Source: Treponema medium
GTDB taxonomy: Bacteria; Spirochaetota; Spirochaetia; Treponematales; Treponemataceae
Assembly (NCBI RefSeq): GCF_017161265.1
Contig: NZ_CP031393.1
Coordinates: forward strand, 620,001 to 684,000
DNA: 64,000 nt
Reading direction: 5' to 3'
Part shown: positions 34,576 through 43,829 of the stretch, piece by piece
How positions within the stretch are numbered: position 1 is the stretch's first letter
Layout of the letters: each line of letters begins with the position of its first letter
Translations under genes and position numbers: made by a program
The notes under the pieces: generated by a model
Seen by the model: only the letters and a program-made list of their open reading frames with translations
Database searches by the model: none
Told to the model about the DNA's origin: nothing

Positions 34576-36960
34576 TTGTACCAATCATTTGTTTTTCTTG
34601 AAATCCGCATTTTAATTTTATCGGATGAAAAAGCGTTTTGCTCATGCAAAGCAGGTTCCTCTGCCGGAAATTGTCCTATTTGTACACGCACACCGGGATA
34701 TCCGCCGCTTTTAAAGGAACGCATTGCCCGCGATGCTTACAGGCTTGCCCAAAGTCTCGGCTGTACGCTTATCCAAAAAGCTCAATATGAATACCCTTCA
34801 GGTATGCCGGCGCTCCCTCCTGAATATCAGCTCTGCGGCGCTTCGGTAAAAATTGCAGAAAAAGGCATCCTCGATATCGAATTTCACAAACACAAAAAGC
34901 AGATCGATATTTTGGAAATACGTATCGAAGAAGATGCGGGACGCCTTATGCACGCCGACGGCAAGGCTTTTATGGATTACAGTTCTGCGGGAATGCCGAG
35001 CATCAGGATACGAACCGGTAACAACCTTGAACTGGGCGAAGAAGCGGAGATGTTTTTAACCGAACTGAACAACCGGCTGCGGTACATCGGACTCCTCACC
35101 GATTCCGACAGCAGTCATAAAATCCGCTGCAATGCCTACGTTGCCTCTACCGAATTTCCCAATCCGCCGCAGCACTATGTAAAGCTGCGAAACCTCAACT
35201 CTTTTAACTTTGTACGGAAAGCGGTGAACGAAGATTTACGGCGGCAGGAAGATATGCTCAAACAGGGGAATGAGCCGATTTCTGAAAGCCGGTTGTGGAA
35301 TGCCCGTATGGAACGTACCGAACCATATAAGTCGCGGGATTTTATCGATTATGTTAAAACAAAACCGGTAGAGGAGCAAACGTTTTACACCGCGCCGGAT
35401 ACGCTGCTGCAAGAGGTATTGCAGACTGCCCCGGAAAATCAGCAATCGCGGAAGCTGCGCTATATTCAATCTTTCGGTCTGTCCATCCCGATTGTACGGA
35501 CGCTATGTGCAGAGGCACGGCTGGCGGATTTTTTTGAAGCGGCGCTGCAATTCGGAATTGAACCGAAAATCGCTGCAAACGGTATCCTTGAAGATATCCT
35601 CCCGCTGCTGAAGCGCGCCGGTAAAACAATCGGCTCCCTTGTTTTGCAGCCTGAATACTTTGCCCGTATTTTGCGGCTTGCACAGGAAGGAACAATTAAC
35701 CATCCGATTGCCCGCACCCTGCTGCAAAAGATTATCATCGACGGTGCAGACCCTGCAGCTTTGCTTGCCCAAGATGAATGGATAAAAATATCGGACGAAA
35801 CCACGCTGCGGACACTCGTTCAAGATATGCTTTCCAAGCACCCGAAAGAGGCGGAGCTGCTCAAAACCGGTTCGATGAAATACCTCGAAATCCTGTGCGG
35901 GTTAGTGATGAAACGGACAAAGGGGTTTGCCGACCAGCAGTTGGTAAAGCAACTCATCAAAGAAGAATTGAATATTCGCATTATCTATGTGCTTTCGATG
36001 GGCGGGGCAATTTCGGCTACCATACAAAATGGACAGGTGAAAGCGGGAAGTACCAAAATTCTATCCGAGCTTTTGGATACCACTATTGCAAAGCGGCATA
36101 TTCGTATCGAGCCAACCATTTCCGATGGACTTTTTAGTGAAGAGCTGGAACCGGCGGATTGGGCGCGGCTCATCCATACAATCTGTGAAAAAATCGCTTC
36201 GGGTACGGCAAACGGCATCGTTATAACGCACGGAACCGACACGCTTGTTTATACTGCGCCGCTGATATACTGGCTTTTTGCCGATACGCCGGTCTCCATC
36301 GTATTGACCGCATCCGGCACCGCCCCTTCGGAGTCTGAGGAAGCACGGCGAAACTTTAACGCGGCAATCAAGCTCGCTTGGGAAAAAGAGAACGGTGTCT
36401 ATGTTTCTTTTAGCGGTAAGGTGCTTTCGCCGCTCAATCTCAAGTTTGTCGATTCCGGCGATATCGGCTTTGTAAACTGGAATATGCAAACGCCGCTCTT
36501 TCGAGGCGAAGGTCTGCTTTCGGATTATGACGAAAGCGACAGTCTCGTTTTTGAAAGTCTCTTGAGCGAAGCTGCCGACAATATGTTTCTGATAAAAACC
36601 TATCCCGGCATTAGGAGTGACCGGCTTATTTCGTTACAAAAAGATATACGCACGTTCTTCTTAGAGCTATACGAAAACGGTACGGCAAATATGAAAGACA
36701 GTCCGTATTCCTTAAAGGAATTTCTTAAACGCGGCAAAAAACGGCAATGCAGGTTTTACTGCACTTCTCAACAGGAAGAATCAATCGATTTTTCCACCTA
36801 TGCCAGCGCACGGAACTTATGGAAAGAAGGAGCCGTACCGATGGGTATGCTTACAACCGAAACAGCCATTGCACTCTACTATGCAGCCTCTCTCGTATGC
36901 GATAGCCAAGAAGAGCTCGATCGCATTATGGAAACGGCAGCGCTCATAAACGAAAAATAA
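34576..36960 (+). CDS. GatB-like protein fused to a GatD-like asparaginase domain
   Basis: A 794-residue fusion. Residues 1-290 resemble GatB (zinc-type cysteines 22, 24, 33 and 36; EEDAGRLMH; LRNLNSFNFVRKAVNEDLRR), 291-465 resemble the GatB/YqeY tail, and 466-794 form a type I asparaginase domain as in archaeal GatD (THGTDT, with Asp555; Lys615). Oddities: the usual GatB LEIH is LEIR, and the asparaginase nucleophile Thr of GGT is Ala478 (LSMGGAIS). Start TTG at 34576 follows AGGAGG by five bases, and homology begins there. Archaeal GatDE splits these parts over two chains. A glutamine-releasing amidotransferase role is doubtful given the lost Thr. GrdX-like gene follows 13 bases later. Confidence 0.75.
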   Translation: MYQSFVFLEIRILILSDEKAFCSCKAGSSAGNCPICTRTPGYPPLLKERIARDAYRLAQSLGCTLIQKAQYEYPSGMPALPPEYQLCGASVKIAEKGILDIEFHKHKKQIDILEIRIEEDAGRLMHADGKAFMDYSSAGMPSIRIRTGNNLELGEEAEMFLTELNNRLRYIGLLTDSDSSHKIRCNAYVASTEFPNPPQHYVKLRNLNSFNFVRKAVNEDLRRQEDMLKQGNEPISESRLWNARMERTEPYKSRDFIDYVKTKPVEEQTFYTAPDTLLQEVLQTAPENQQSRKLRYIQSFGLSIPIVRTLCAEARLADFFEAALQFGIEPKIAANGILEDILPLLKRAGKTIGSLVLQPEYFARILRLAQEGTINHPIARTLLQKIIIDGADPAALLAQDEWIKISDETTLRTLVQDMLSKHPKEAELLKTGSMKYLEILCGLVMKRTKGFADQQLVKQLIKEELNIRIIYVLSMGGAISATIQNGQVKAGSTKILSELLDTTIAKRHIRIEPTISDGLFSEELEPADWARLIHTICEKIASGTANGIVITHGTDTLVYTAPLIYWLFADTPVSIVLTASGTAPSESEEARRNFNAAIKLAWEKENGVYVSFSGKVLSPLNLKFVDSGDIGFVNWNMQTPLFRGEGLLSDYDESDSLVFESLLSEAADNMFLIKTYPGIRSDRLISLQKDIRTFFLELYENGTANMKDSPYSLKEFLKRGKKRQCRFYCTSQQEESIDFSTYASARNLWKEGAVPMGMLTTETAIALYYAASLVCDSQEELDRIMETAALINEK

Positions 36961-36973
36961 AAAGGAAAAAACT

Positions 36974-37366
36974 GTGAAACAACTGATTATCACCAACAAC
37001 CCTAAAACCGTCGAATATATCGAAAATCAACGTAAAGGATGGAATAACAACCAAGAAACCACAGATATTGAGCTGATATTCTGCACTTCGCGAGATGAAC
37101 TGTACACACAGGTACGCGACTATATCCACCGGAACTGGAAGCTGCAAAACCATGCGATGTATGGGAATATCCAACTGCACAAGCAACCCTACCGCAGTAT
37201 GGTGTTAGCGGAGGGCACGGAATTGGATATCCGTTCATTGCAGTTGTGGGAGCAAGCTATGGAGCGAGTAAAACGCAATAATCCACCGAATTATTCGGAA
37301 AAAGTGCTGGAAGATTTCCAAGCTCTTGATTTTTCTCTATTTAAGAGTATAGTGTCTCGCGCGTAA
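36974..37366 (+). CDS. grdX: GrdX-like protein
   Basis: A 130-residue soluble protein that starts at GTG 13 bases after the fusion gene, with AAAGGA upstream. ITNNPKTVEY at the start and the YTQVRDYIHRNWKLQNHAMY and LHKQPYRSMVL segments match my knowledge of GrdX, a small protein of unknown function encoded in glycine reductase clusters of amino-acid-fermenting bacteria, including oral treponemes. Other glycine reductase genes are not in the window, so the assignment rests on sequence only. Confidence 0.6.
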   Translation: MKQLIITNNPKTVEYIENQRKGWNNNQETTDIELIFCTSRDELYTQVRDYIHRNWKLQNHAMYGNIQLHKQPYRSMVLAEGTELDIRSLQLWEQAMERVKRNNPPNYSEKVLEDFQALDFSLFKSIVSRA

Positions 37367-37440
37367 ATATGACACGCATAACTATGGATAATAAATAGAT
37401 ACATCTTATCACACACTTAGCAGTACCTAAAGGAAAAAAT

Positions 37441-38076
37441 ATGAACAAAATTATTGAACGCCTACAAGCCATCAGCTATACGGCGCAAACGAACCCCGCA
37501 ACATTAACCGGCGATGATCTTGCATTTGTTACCAGAAGCGTTAAAAGCAACAATGAGAAAGTGATTGCGCAGGCGTACACAACTATCGGCTACATCGGAA
37601 ATAACCGCCCTGAAAAAGTTATACATCTCATAGACGGAACCTTTGCTGCATTAAAAGATAGCAACTGGGAAATTCGAGAACAAGCTGTTTTAGCGATCGG
37701 GCGCACGGGAAGAGCAGATATCAATACGGTAAAAAGCCGATTGGATAAAATTATTCAATTACATTGTGACCCGGTACCTAAAGTCCGGGCTGCAATGTTG
37801 GATGCGTGCCAAAGTATTGCTAATGCCAAAGCCGCCGTCTTTAAGCCGTACATCGGCTTATTTGAACGGATGTTGGACGATCCTGACAGGCAAGGGGTAC
37901 GCGAACATGCCCCTGACATATTTCGCATAATCGGAAAATATGAACCGGAAATAGTTGAACGTTCACTAGTGTTGTTAAAAGAAAAGCTGCGCGATCCTTC
38001 CCCTACAACACAGGCTCACGCCGTCGAAGCCATACGCACAATCGAAACGTTCTTGCGCAGAACCCCGACGGTGTAA
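37441..38076 (+). CDS. HEAT-repeat protein
   Basis: A 211-residue all-helical protein with HEAT-like repeats about every 37 residues (KVIAQAYTTIGYIGN, EIREQAVLAIGRTGR, KVRAAMLDACQSIAN, TQAHAVEAIRTIETF). Such solenoids bind proteins or nucleic acids, and DNA-glycosylase relatives exist, but no catalytic motif is seen. Good ribosome site AAAGGA. It may be read from the same transcript as GrdX (74-base gap). A family B half hairpin lies downstream at 38094-38126. Confidence 0.65.
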   Translation: MNKIIERLQAISYTAQTNPATLTGDDLAFVTRSVKSNNEKVIAQAYTTIGYIGNNRPEKVIHLIDGTFAALKDSNWEIREQAVLAIGRTGRADINTVKSRLDKIIQLHCDPVPKVRAAMLDACQSIANAKAAVFKPYIGLFERMLDDPDRQGVREHAPDIFRIIGKYEPEIVERSLVLLKEKLRDPSPTTQAHAVEAIRTIETFLRRTPTV

Positions 38077-38128
38077 GCCATTTATCAAGGCACCGCTAAA
38101 AATCTAACCAAGTTTTTAGAGATACCCA

Positions 38129-39070
38129 TTAGTTGTTGGGGAGATTCACATCAAAGATTATCCCTACCCGCTTAAAGGCTATCTTATCCCGCTTACTTTT
38201 ATCGATTGTACGTTTTTGATAAAATGTTTTTAAATCACCAACGGTATAGCTATGAGCGGTCTTCCATTGTGCAATCAACATAATCGTCAGCTGATCAATC
38301 GGTTTAAAGCTGATGATTGGACCAAACACAACATTATAACGATCTTCGCCCCAATTACGTTTATCGGCGCCAGAGGGAACTTTAAAAAAGGTTTTCTCCG
38401 TTTCCAGTCTAAAGGCAATCATATTCATCGGTAGGGGCATTTGATAGCCAAGCACGTATGAAGCACAATAGGTAAAGCCGTTTCTGTTTTCGCCGTCATC
38501 ATTCTGAAACACCCATGATGTAAGCGGACCTACACCTGTAACACCTCGATATAAAAAGTACTGATCAATCCTCATAACTATATGAGTCCAATCATTTGGA
38601 ATAATTGCCCCTAAGTCAAATTGCAAAGCGGCGCCTAAATTAGCGGTGTAAAACGCTTTCTTAAAGTTAATTGGGAGCTTATATGTTTCACCGGCCTTAT
38701 CCTGATTTAACGCAAGACCGTGCCACCCTGCAAGCGTCCAACCTGATCCAATACTTGCACCTCCGTATACTTCCAAAAAAGCGATCGGAGTCCACACGAT
38801 ATCAAACTTCCCTTCAAGGGTAACCGGCGTAAGTTCCGCCCCCAGCTTAAATTTAATATTATTACCGCGCATAAACGGGTTATTAAAGTTCAAAACTGGA
38901 ACTTTAATCACTTCCGTTACACTCAGCTTACCTGCCCAAGGATAGGTAATAGCCAGATTGATATTTGTCGAATATTTTACCTTTGATTTTTCCTCTGCCC
39001 CTTCTTCCTGCGCAGAAAGAGTACCGAGAATCAGTAGAGCACCGATCATCGATGCAATCAGTTTCTTCAT
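38129..39070 (-). CDS. Outer-membrane beta-barrel protein
   Basis: About 313 residues. A signal peptide (MKKLIASMIGALLILGTLSA) is followed by alternating polar/hydrophobic strands rich in Gly, Tyr and Trp (YGGASIGSGWTLAGWHGLAL, VFGPIISFKPIDQLTIML), consistent with a beta-barrel in the treponemal outer membrane. No porin family is recognised with confidence. I place the start at ATG 39070, with AAGGAG five bases away, rather than a GTG two codons upstream that overlaps that site. Confidence 0.7.
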   Translation of the reverse strand: MKKLIASMIGALLILGTLSAQEEGAEEKSKVKYSTNINLAITYPWAGKLSVTEVIKVPVLNFNNPFMRGNNIKFKLGAELTPVTLEGKFDIVWTPIAFLEVYGGASIGSGWTLAGWHGLALNQDKAGETYKLPINFKKAFYTANLGAALQFDLGAIIPNDWTHIVMRIDQYFLYRGVTGVGPLTSWVFQNDDGENRNGFTYCASYVLGYQMPLPMNMIAFRLETEKTFFKVPSGADKRNWGEDRYNVVFGPIISFKPIDQLTIMLIAQWKTAHSYTVGDLKTFYQKRTIDKSKRDKIAFKRVGIIFDVNLPNN

Positions 39071-39196
39071 AAACACTCCTTAGCGTACTCGTTTTTTCAA
39101 GACAGCATAACATAAAAATGTCGCTCATAAAAACGGCACGTTATCAAGCCTACACGGATGCAGCTTTTTATGCAAGACCTCGACAACGCGATCACA

Positions 39197-39339
39197 GGGT
39201 AAACGCATCAGGCGTTTTTTTAATATCCCCGCGGAAAAATTGATACTATTCGACCAGAGTTGAACCTCTTTGCGGTTCAAATGGTCTCACAGTTTCAATT
39301 TTTCCGCGATTTTTATCTACTCTACCTGATGCATTTGCC
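39197..39339. repeat. Large palindromic element, family F, copy 3
   Basis: 143 bases with the outer arms GGTAAACGCATCAGG and CCTGATGCATTTGCC, inner arms CGCGGAAAAATTGA and TCAATTTTTCCGCG, and centre GTTGAACC/GGTTCAA. A half copy is at 39589-39632. In the whole gap 39071-39733 no gene is supported. Confidence 0.8.
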
Positions 39340-39379
39340 TGTCTGCTCCAAAAAAATGAGCGAAATTTTATTTCCCTGA

Positions 39380-39475
39380 AATGCAACAGTTGAATAAAAT
39401 ATGAATTTTTGAAACTGTTGCATTGGTGCGCCTCAGGCGCACACGTCAATACGCAAGTTTTCGAAAGAAAACTTG
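39380..39475. repeat. Multi-hairpin repeat, family D, inverted copy
   Basis: Cruciform AATGCAACAGTT/AACTGTTGCATT with inner AAAAT/ATTTT, hairpin GTGCGCC/GGCGCAC, CGTCAAT, hairpin CAAGTTTTC-GAAA-GAAAACTTG. Order is reversed relative to 15669-15772. The first-hairpin stem differs from GAGTTTGCC on both sides and is still fully paired. Confidence 0.8.
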
Positions 39476-39733
39476 ACGGTTAAGATGAGCGGCAGCATTG
39501 TAGACGCTCATCTTATACCTATGAAATTTCGCACAGAAGGAAGACAACCGCTAAAAATATTTTTAATGCGGTTGCCCTGAGCGCGATCACAGGGTAAACG
39601 TATCAGGTATTCTTTATCAGCCCCGCAGAATAAATGAGGTTGTCTTATATGTTCCGGGAAACGCCAATGTGTTGTCTTTTCTTTTATTTATGTTATAGTA
39701 TTTAAAAACCGGATAAGACACAAGGAGATTTTT

Positions 39734-40225
39734 ATGACACCGGCTGAAAATGTTTACAAAGCATTACAGGATATGGGTATCAGCTACGAAGTAGTTGAAC
39801 ATCCCCCTGCCTTAACAACAGAAGAAGCTGATAAATACATCGAAGGCAAAGAAGGGTGCCGGACAAAAACGCTCTTTTTGCGAAACAGAAATAAAAAACG
39901 GTGCATTCTACTCATTATGGACGAAATGAAACGGCTTGATATGAAAAAGTGTGCGGAAATGCTTGAAGAAAAAGAATTTAAGTTTGCGTCAGCAGAATTA
40001 TTAGCAGAAAAACTCGGCCTTGCAGCCGGAGTGGTGTCGCCGTTCGGCCTATTGAACAATACCGCGCATGACGTAACCGTATACTTTGATAAAGCAATGC
40101 TTGACGAATATCGCATTTTAACCTTTCATCCGAATGAAAACACGGCAACGGTTTTTATCGATTCCGGCGACCTGCAGCGTTTTATCAAAAACACCGGACA
40201 TGAGTATTTTATCATCACTGTGTAA
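39734..40225 (+). CDS. Prolyl-tRNA-synthetase-associated editing protein (YbaK/ProX type)
   Basis: A 163-residue trans-editing deacylase expected to hydrolyse mischarged Ala- or Cys-tRNA(Pro). The fold's conserved features are present: VVEHPPALTTEEA near the start, CRTKTLFLRNRNKKR with the tRNA-contacting lysine, and the VVSPFGLLNN segment. ProXp-ala/PrdX is the closest type. Strong ribosome site AAGGAG. It is monocistronic, as far as the spacing shows. Confidence 0.85.
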   Translation: MTPAENVYKALQDMGISYEVVEHPPALTTEEADKYIEGKEGCRTKTLFLRNRNKKRCILLIMDEMKRLDMKKCAEMLEEKEFKFASAELLAEKLGLAAGVVSPFGLLNNTAHDVTVYFDKAMLDEYRILTFHPNENTATVFIDSGDLQRFIKNTGHEYFIITV

Positions 40226-40308
40226 GACTATTAAAACAGCCTGATGTGTGTACTCGAAGCAACCATCAGGCATATTGACTTAAAATGGCTTTGTTATAAA
40301 ATATCGGT

Positions 40309-40872
40309 ATGAAACATATCTATACGAAAATGCTGCCATTTATGGCGGCGCTGATTGTTATTTCCTGCGGAAGCTGCTCAAGTAAAGACGAAATCAAGCC
40401 GCTTACCGAAGGAGGTTCTATGAAGTTGACAAGCACGGCTTTTGCCGACGGCGAAAAAATGCCCCAAGAATTTGCAAAACTCGGAGCGAATCACATTCCT
40501 CCGCTCGAAATCGACGGTGTACCGGAGGGTACAAAGAGTCTTGCGATTATCGTGCACGATCCGGATGCGCCGCTTCCCGGCGGATTTTATCATTGGACGC
40601 TGTGGAACATTCCGCCGCAAACAACGGCGATCGGAGAAGGTAATGTGCCATCGGATGCCGTCGAAGGCGAAACGAGCTGGGGTACGAGCGGCTACAACGG
40701 GCCTCAACCGCCGTTCGGTACGCACCGTTATATTTTTTATCTCTATGCGCTCGATATGAATCTGAGTCTTCCGGCGGGCAGCAGCGTAAAAGAGCTTAAG
40801 GCCGCGATTAAGGGGCACGCAATCGAAGCTGCTTCACTTACGGGTATGTTCGGTGCTAAGGATAACCCCTGA
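40309..40872 (+). CDS. PEBP/YbhB-family lipoprotein
   Basis: A 187-residue phosphatidylethanolamine-binding-protein-like protein (YbhB/YbcL family). A lipoprotein-like signal peptide ends near ISCGSC. Core motifs: VHDPDAPLPGGFYHWTLWNI and GPQPPFGTHRYIFYLYAL. The ligand and role in bacteria are unclear. No Shine-Dalgarno is seen. An extended -10 (TGTTATAAA, hexamer 40295-40300) lies eight bases before the ATG, implying a nearly leaderless message. Confidence 0.85.
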   Translation: MKHIYTKMLPFMAALIVISCGSCSSKDEIKPLTEGGSMKLTSTAFADGEKMPQEFAKLGANHIPPLEIDGVPEGTKSLAIIVHDPDAPLPGGFYHWTLWNIPPQTTAIGEGNVPSDAVEGETSWGTSGYNGPQPPFGTHRYIFYLYALDMNLSLPAGSSVKELKAAIKGHAIEAASLTGMFGAKDNP

Positions 40873-40943
40873 CCAAAGCAGTGAAAAATTATCCGTATAC
40901 TATAATGATCTAAACTCATCATTCACCGAGGAGGTGTAGAGAA

Positions 40944-41552
40944 ATGAATTTATTTTTGTGCTCACACTTTTCAAAAGTAGGCGCTCTTCTTAAAGATCAC
41001 ATTGCGGGGAAAAGAGTTGCTTTCATTCCCACTGCATCGATACATGAAGGGTATACAGGCTATGTAGGGTCTGCCCGTACAGTATTCAAAAAATTAGGAG
41101 CCGAGCTGACTGAAATTGAGATTTCAACTGCAAACGCTTCCGATATTACGCAGGTGTTTGACACAGCGGATATTATTTATTTTACTGGCGGTAATGCATT
41201 TTTCCTTATTGATCAATTGAGGAAAACCGGTACGGATACGTTGCTAAAGCAACAGCTGGAAAAAGGGAAATTATTTATTGGAGAATCAGCAGGCGCTATT
41301 GTATGTGCTCCGGAGCTTTCTTATATTGAAAAAATGGATCCTATTCCGGAAGATTATTCTCAGAGTGATTATGCCGGATTAGGACTCATCAATTTTTATG
41401 TGCTGCCGCACTATCTTACCGCACCATTCAAAAAAGTTACCGCAGATATTATGCAATCCTTCTCAAATATCGAACTATGCGCTATCAATAATGCACAAGC
41501 TCTTAGTATCAAAGACGGAGTACGGAAGTTTGTGAGTGTAGAGAAAGAGTAA
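40944..41552 (+). CDS. Peptidase S51 (dipeptidase E-like)
   Basis: A 202-residue member of the class I glutamine-amidotransferase-like S51 family. The nucleophile elbow GESAGAIV, the IIYFTGGNAFFLID segment and FYVLPHY are conserved. PepE-type enzymes cleave Asp-X dipeptides or cyanophycin-derived peptides in the cytoplasm. Strong ribosome site GAGGAGGTG. A truncated radical SAM gene begins ten bases after the stop. Confidence 0.8.
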   Translation: MNLFLCSHFSKVGALLKDHIAGKRVAFIPTASIHEGYTGYVGSARTVFKKLGAELTEIEISTANASDITQVFDTADIIYFTGGNAFFLIDQLRKTGTDTLLKQQLEKGKLFIGESAGAIVCAPELSYIEKMDPIPEDYSQSDYAGLGLINFYVLPHYLTAPFKKVTADIMQSFSNIELCAINNAQALSIKDGVRKFVSVEKE

Positions 41553-41561
41553 AATACAAGT

Positions 41562-41750
41562 ATGGAATTTGATGAGATGAACGCTGCCCCCATTATCAAA
41601 CACATTGCGGTGCGCAGCGTAATATCAAAATCAAATTTACCCGTAGCGGATTATTCCGTTAATCCATACACCGGATGTACACATGTGTGTAAATATTGTT
41701 ATGCGTCTTTTATGAGAAGGGAGAATATTGATTTATGCTTTCAATATTAG
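41562..41750 (+). pseudogene. Radical SAM protein, 3' part missing
   Basis: 62 codons matching the N-terminal end of SplB-like radical SAM proteins: NPYTGCTHVCKYCYASFMRR contains the CxxxCxxC iron-sulfur motif. After MRR the family resemblance stops, and the frame ends within the start of the next membrane-protein gene. The rest of the enzyme (about 250 residues) is missing, so this is a remnant at a recombination junction near 41720. Confidence 0.8.
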
Positions 41751-42109
41751 GTGCAGTATTATTTGGAGTTATAGCAATTATGACAGTTCTTGTTGCTTGC
41801 GGCTTGCCTTTGGGCGAATTTACAATGGGCGGACAACATAAAATCTTACCTAAGAAATTGAGAGTTGCGGCAGTCATTTCGGTGGCTATCCAAATTTTTG
41901 CAATGATAATTATTTTGCAAGCCGGAGGTTTTATCTCCTTGTGGTTTTCTTTTAAGGTTACTAAATATATTTGTTTCTTCTTTGCCGCTTACCTATCTTT
42001 GAATACTATTATGAACATGATTTCAAAAAGTAGGAAAGAAAAATATGTTATGACTCCGCTTTCACTTATTGCCGGAATATGTTTTTGGATAACGGCATTT
42101 CAGATGTAG
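41735..42109 (+). CDS. Small four-helix membrane protein
   Basis: A 124-residue protein with four hydrophobic segments (residues 2-22, 44-62, 68-92, 106-122). LPLGEFTMGGQHKILPKKLR joins the first two. I do not recognise its family with certainty. Bases 41798-42132 are duplicated at 43518-43852 with about six differences, all C/T or G/A. The gene is intact in this copy. Confidence 0.65.
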   Translation: MLSILGAVLFGVIAIMTVLVACGLPLGEFTMGGQHKILPKKLRVAAVISVAIQIFAMIIILQAGGFISLWFSFKVTKYICFFFAAYLSLNTIMNMISKSRKEKYVMTPLSLIAGICFWITAFQM

Positions 42110-42223
42110 TATGTAAAATGAGGATAATCTACAGTGCGTCAAATTGGAAAAATATGAGAAAAGTGATATAGTAGGATGGACGAGAAATTGACAAATTTGA
42201 ATTTGAAGAGGAGAAACTTTCCC

Positions 42224-43159
42224 ATGAAGAAAGAAATCAAAACAATAGAGAAAGATGGATATAACGGCGTATACTGGCCGAATCCGAACGGCAGTAAATA
42301 TTGCATGATTGCCATGCTTGGTGATGATACAAAAGACATGATGGCAAAGGGTGGCGTCAAATGGCTTCAAAAGAAAGGTCTGAATGTCCTCACAATGTCA
42401 CCGGCCCCAAAAGATTACGGTCACCATAACTATCCACTCGAACGTTTTGAGAAGGCACTTGCATTTCTGAAGACGATGGGTAATGAAAAAATCGGTATTA
42501 TGGGTGCCTCGACAACTGGTATGCTTGCGCTTGTCGCAGCGTCATGCTTTTCGGAAATAACGCTTACGATAGCCATTTCTCCTTCTGATTTTGTGATGGA
42601 AGGTTTTTATCAGGATGGGAAAGACGGGGCTCACGAACGTCCGGGAGACGGAGAGTCATCTGTTTCGTATCACGGTAAGCCGCTTCCTTATCTGCCCTAT
42701 GCGTATCGCCATCCGGAATACTGGCAGAAAATATCTGAGGAATCCAAACGGCGCGGCGCGATGGTTGCCAGTCGCGATTTGTTCGATGAATCGGAGAAAA
42801 GGCATCCCGTGCAGGAAGCCGAGAAAATAAAGGTGGAGAATATAAAGGGCAGCATTCTGCTGATTGGTGCGGAGGATGATGTACTTTGGGATACCTGTAA
42901 ATACATTCGTAGAATGGAAAACAGGCTGAAAGAAAGGGACGCGGATAACAGTGTAGTTCTCATGACCTATGAACATGGAACGCATTTTATATTTCCGCAG
43001 ACCATGTTAACAGGCATTCTTCCCGTGGGTTCCGGGCTGTTTATCAGCATGGCTTTTAAGGAGGCAAAGCAGTATCCGAAAGAGTGTAAGCAGACGAGGA
43101 TTGATGTTGATGAGCGCTTATCGGAGGAACTAAAGCAGTGGATAAATTCAGCTTCATAA
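42224..43159 (+). CDS. Alpha/beta hydrolase, acyl-CoA thioesterase/BAAT-like
   Basis: About 311 residues. GIMGASTTGMLALVAAS resembles the nucleophile elbow of BAAT/acyl-CoA thioester hydrolases with the motif GxSxxG altered to GASTTG; ILLIGAEDDVLWDT holds the likely catalytic Asp and YEHGTHFI the His. No signal peptide, so cytoplasmic. The start at 42224 has AGAGGAG ten bases upstream; an earlier ATG at 42176 has no room for a ribosome site. It lies between two copies of a 335-bp repeat and may have arrived by recombination. Confidence 0.7.
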   Translation: MKKEIKTIEKDGYNGVYWPNPNGSKYCMIAMLGDDTKDMMAKGGVKWLQKKGLNVLTMSPAPKDYGHHNYPLERFEKALAFLKTMGNEKIGIMGASTTGMLALVAASCFSEITLTIAISPSDFVMEGFYQDGKDGAHERPGDGESSVSYHGKPLPYLPYAYRHPEYWQKISEESKRRGAMVASRDLFDESEKRHPVQEAEKIKVENIKGSILLIGAEDDVLWDTCKYIRRMENRLKERDADNSVVLMTYEHGTHFIFPQTMLTGILPVGSGLFISMAFKEAKQYPKECKQTRIDVDERLSEELKQWINSAS

Positions 43160-43289
43160 ATCCCGGTTTGTCGAAGTAAAAAATCAAATAGGATATTACC
43201 AAGAGGAAGCAAAAGCAAATTGCCGATACTTCCTTTTTTGTTGTCAAAAATTCAAAAAATGGAAAGGAGGCATGATAAAAACTAAACGA

Positions 43290-43517
43290 ACAAGCGGTAA
43301 TGTGATACGCTGAAGTGATTCAGCGGAACCCGGGCATTAGTTCGCCATTTTTAGTAAGGGCATGACCCTTGTAAAGGAGTTGTTACGATTAGAAAATACG
43401 AGTGAAAAGTGATACCCTAGTTTGACGGGACTGGGGAGCCGGTGGAAGGCAGTGTTTTTCTTCGAACAAAAAGTTCGGTAAGGAGTTTGTGTCAAAGCCG
43501 GCCACCGTATAACAAAA
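43290..43517 (+). ncRNA. Probable group II intron 5' remnant
   Basis: The stretch is non-coding and highly structured in appearance: GTGATACGCTGAAGTGATTC, CAGCGGAACCCGGGC, AGGGCATGACCCTTG, GACGGGACTGGGGAGCCGG and a TTCGAACAAAAAGTTCG hairpin. These resemble domain I of bacterial group II introns as I remember them. No reverse-transcriptase frame or domain V is present. It ends at TGCGG, which is shared with the start of the duplicated membrane-protein copy, so it is a truncated remnant. The 5' boundary is uncertain. The remaining part of 43160-43290 shows nothing. Confidence 0.45.
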
Positions 43518-43829
43518 TGCGGCTTGCCTTTGGGCGAATTTACAATGGGCGGACAACATAAAATCTTACCTAAGAAATTGAGAGTTGCGGCAGTTATTTC
43601 AGTGGCTATCCAAATTTTTGCAATGATAATTATTTTGCAAGCTGGAGGTTTTATTTCCTTGTGGTTTTCTTTTAAGGTTACTAAATATATTTGTTTCTTC
43701 TTTGCCGCTTACCTATCTTTGAATACTATTATGAACATGATTTCAAAAAGTAGGAAAGAAAAATATGTTATGACTCCGCTTTCACTTATTGTTGGAATAT
43801 GTTTTTGGATAACGGCATTTCAGATGTAG
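43518..43829 (+). pseudogene. 5'-truncated copy of the small membrane protein gene
   Basis: Corresponds to residues about 22-124 of the gene at 41735 with one amino-acid change (A to V). The first helix, start codon and ribosome site are missing, replaced by the intron-like segment. TTG at 43524 is the only start-like codon. It is therefore probably not translated. Confidence 0.75.

Noticed and set aside
43300-43340. tRNA-like stem with GGAACCCGGGCATTAGTTCGCC
   Set aside because: No acceptor stem, D-loop or anticodon arm at the right spacing; better explained as part of the intron-like structure.
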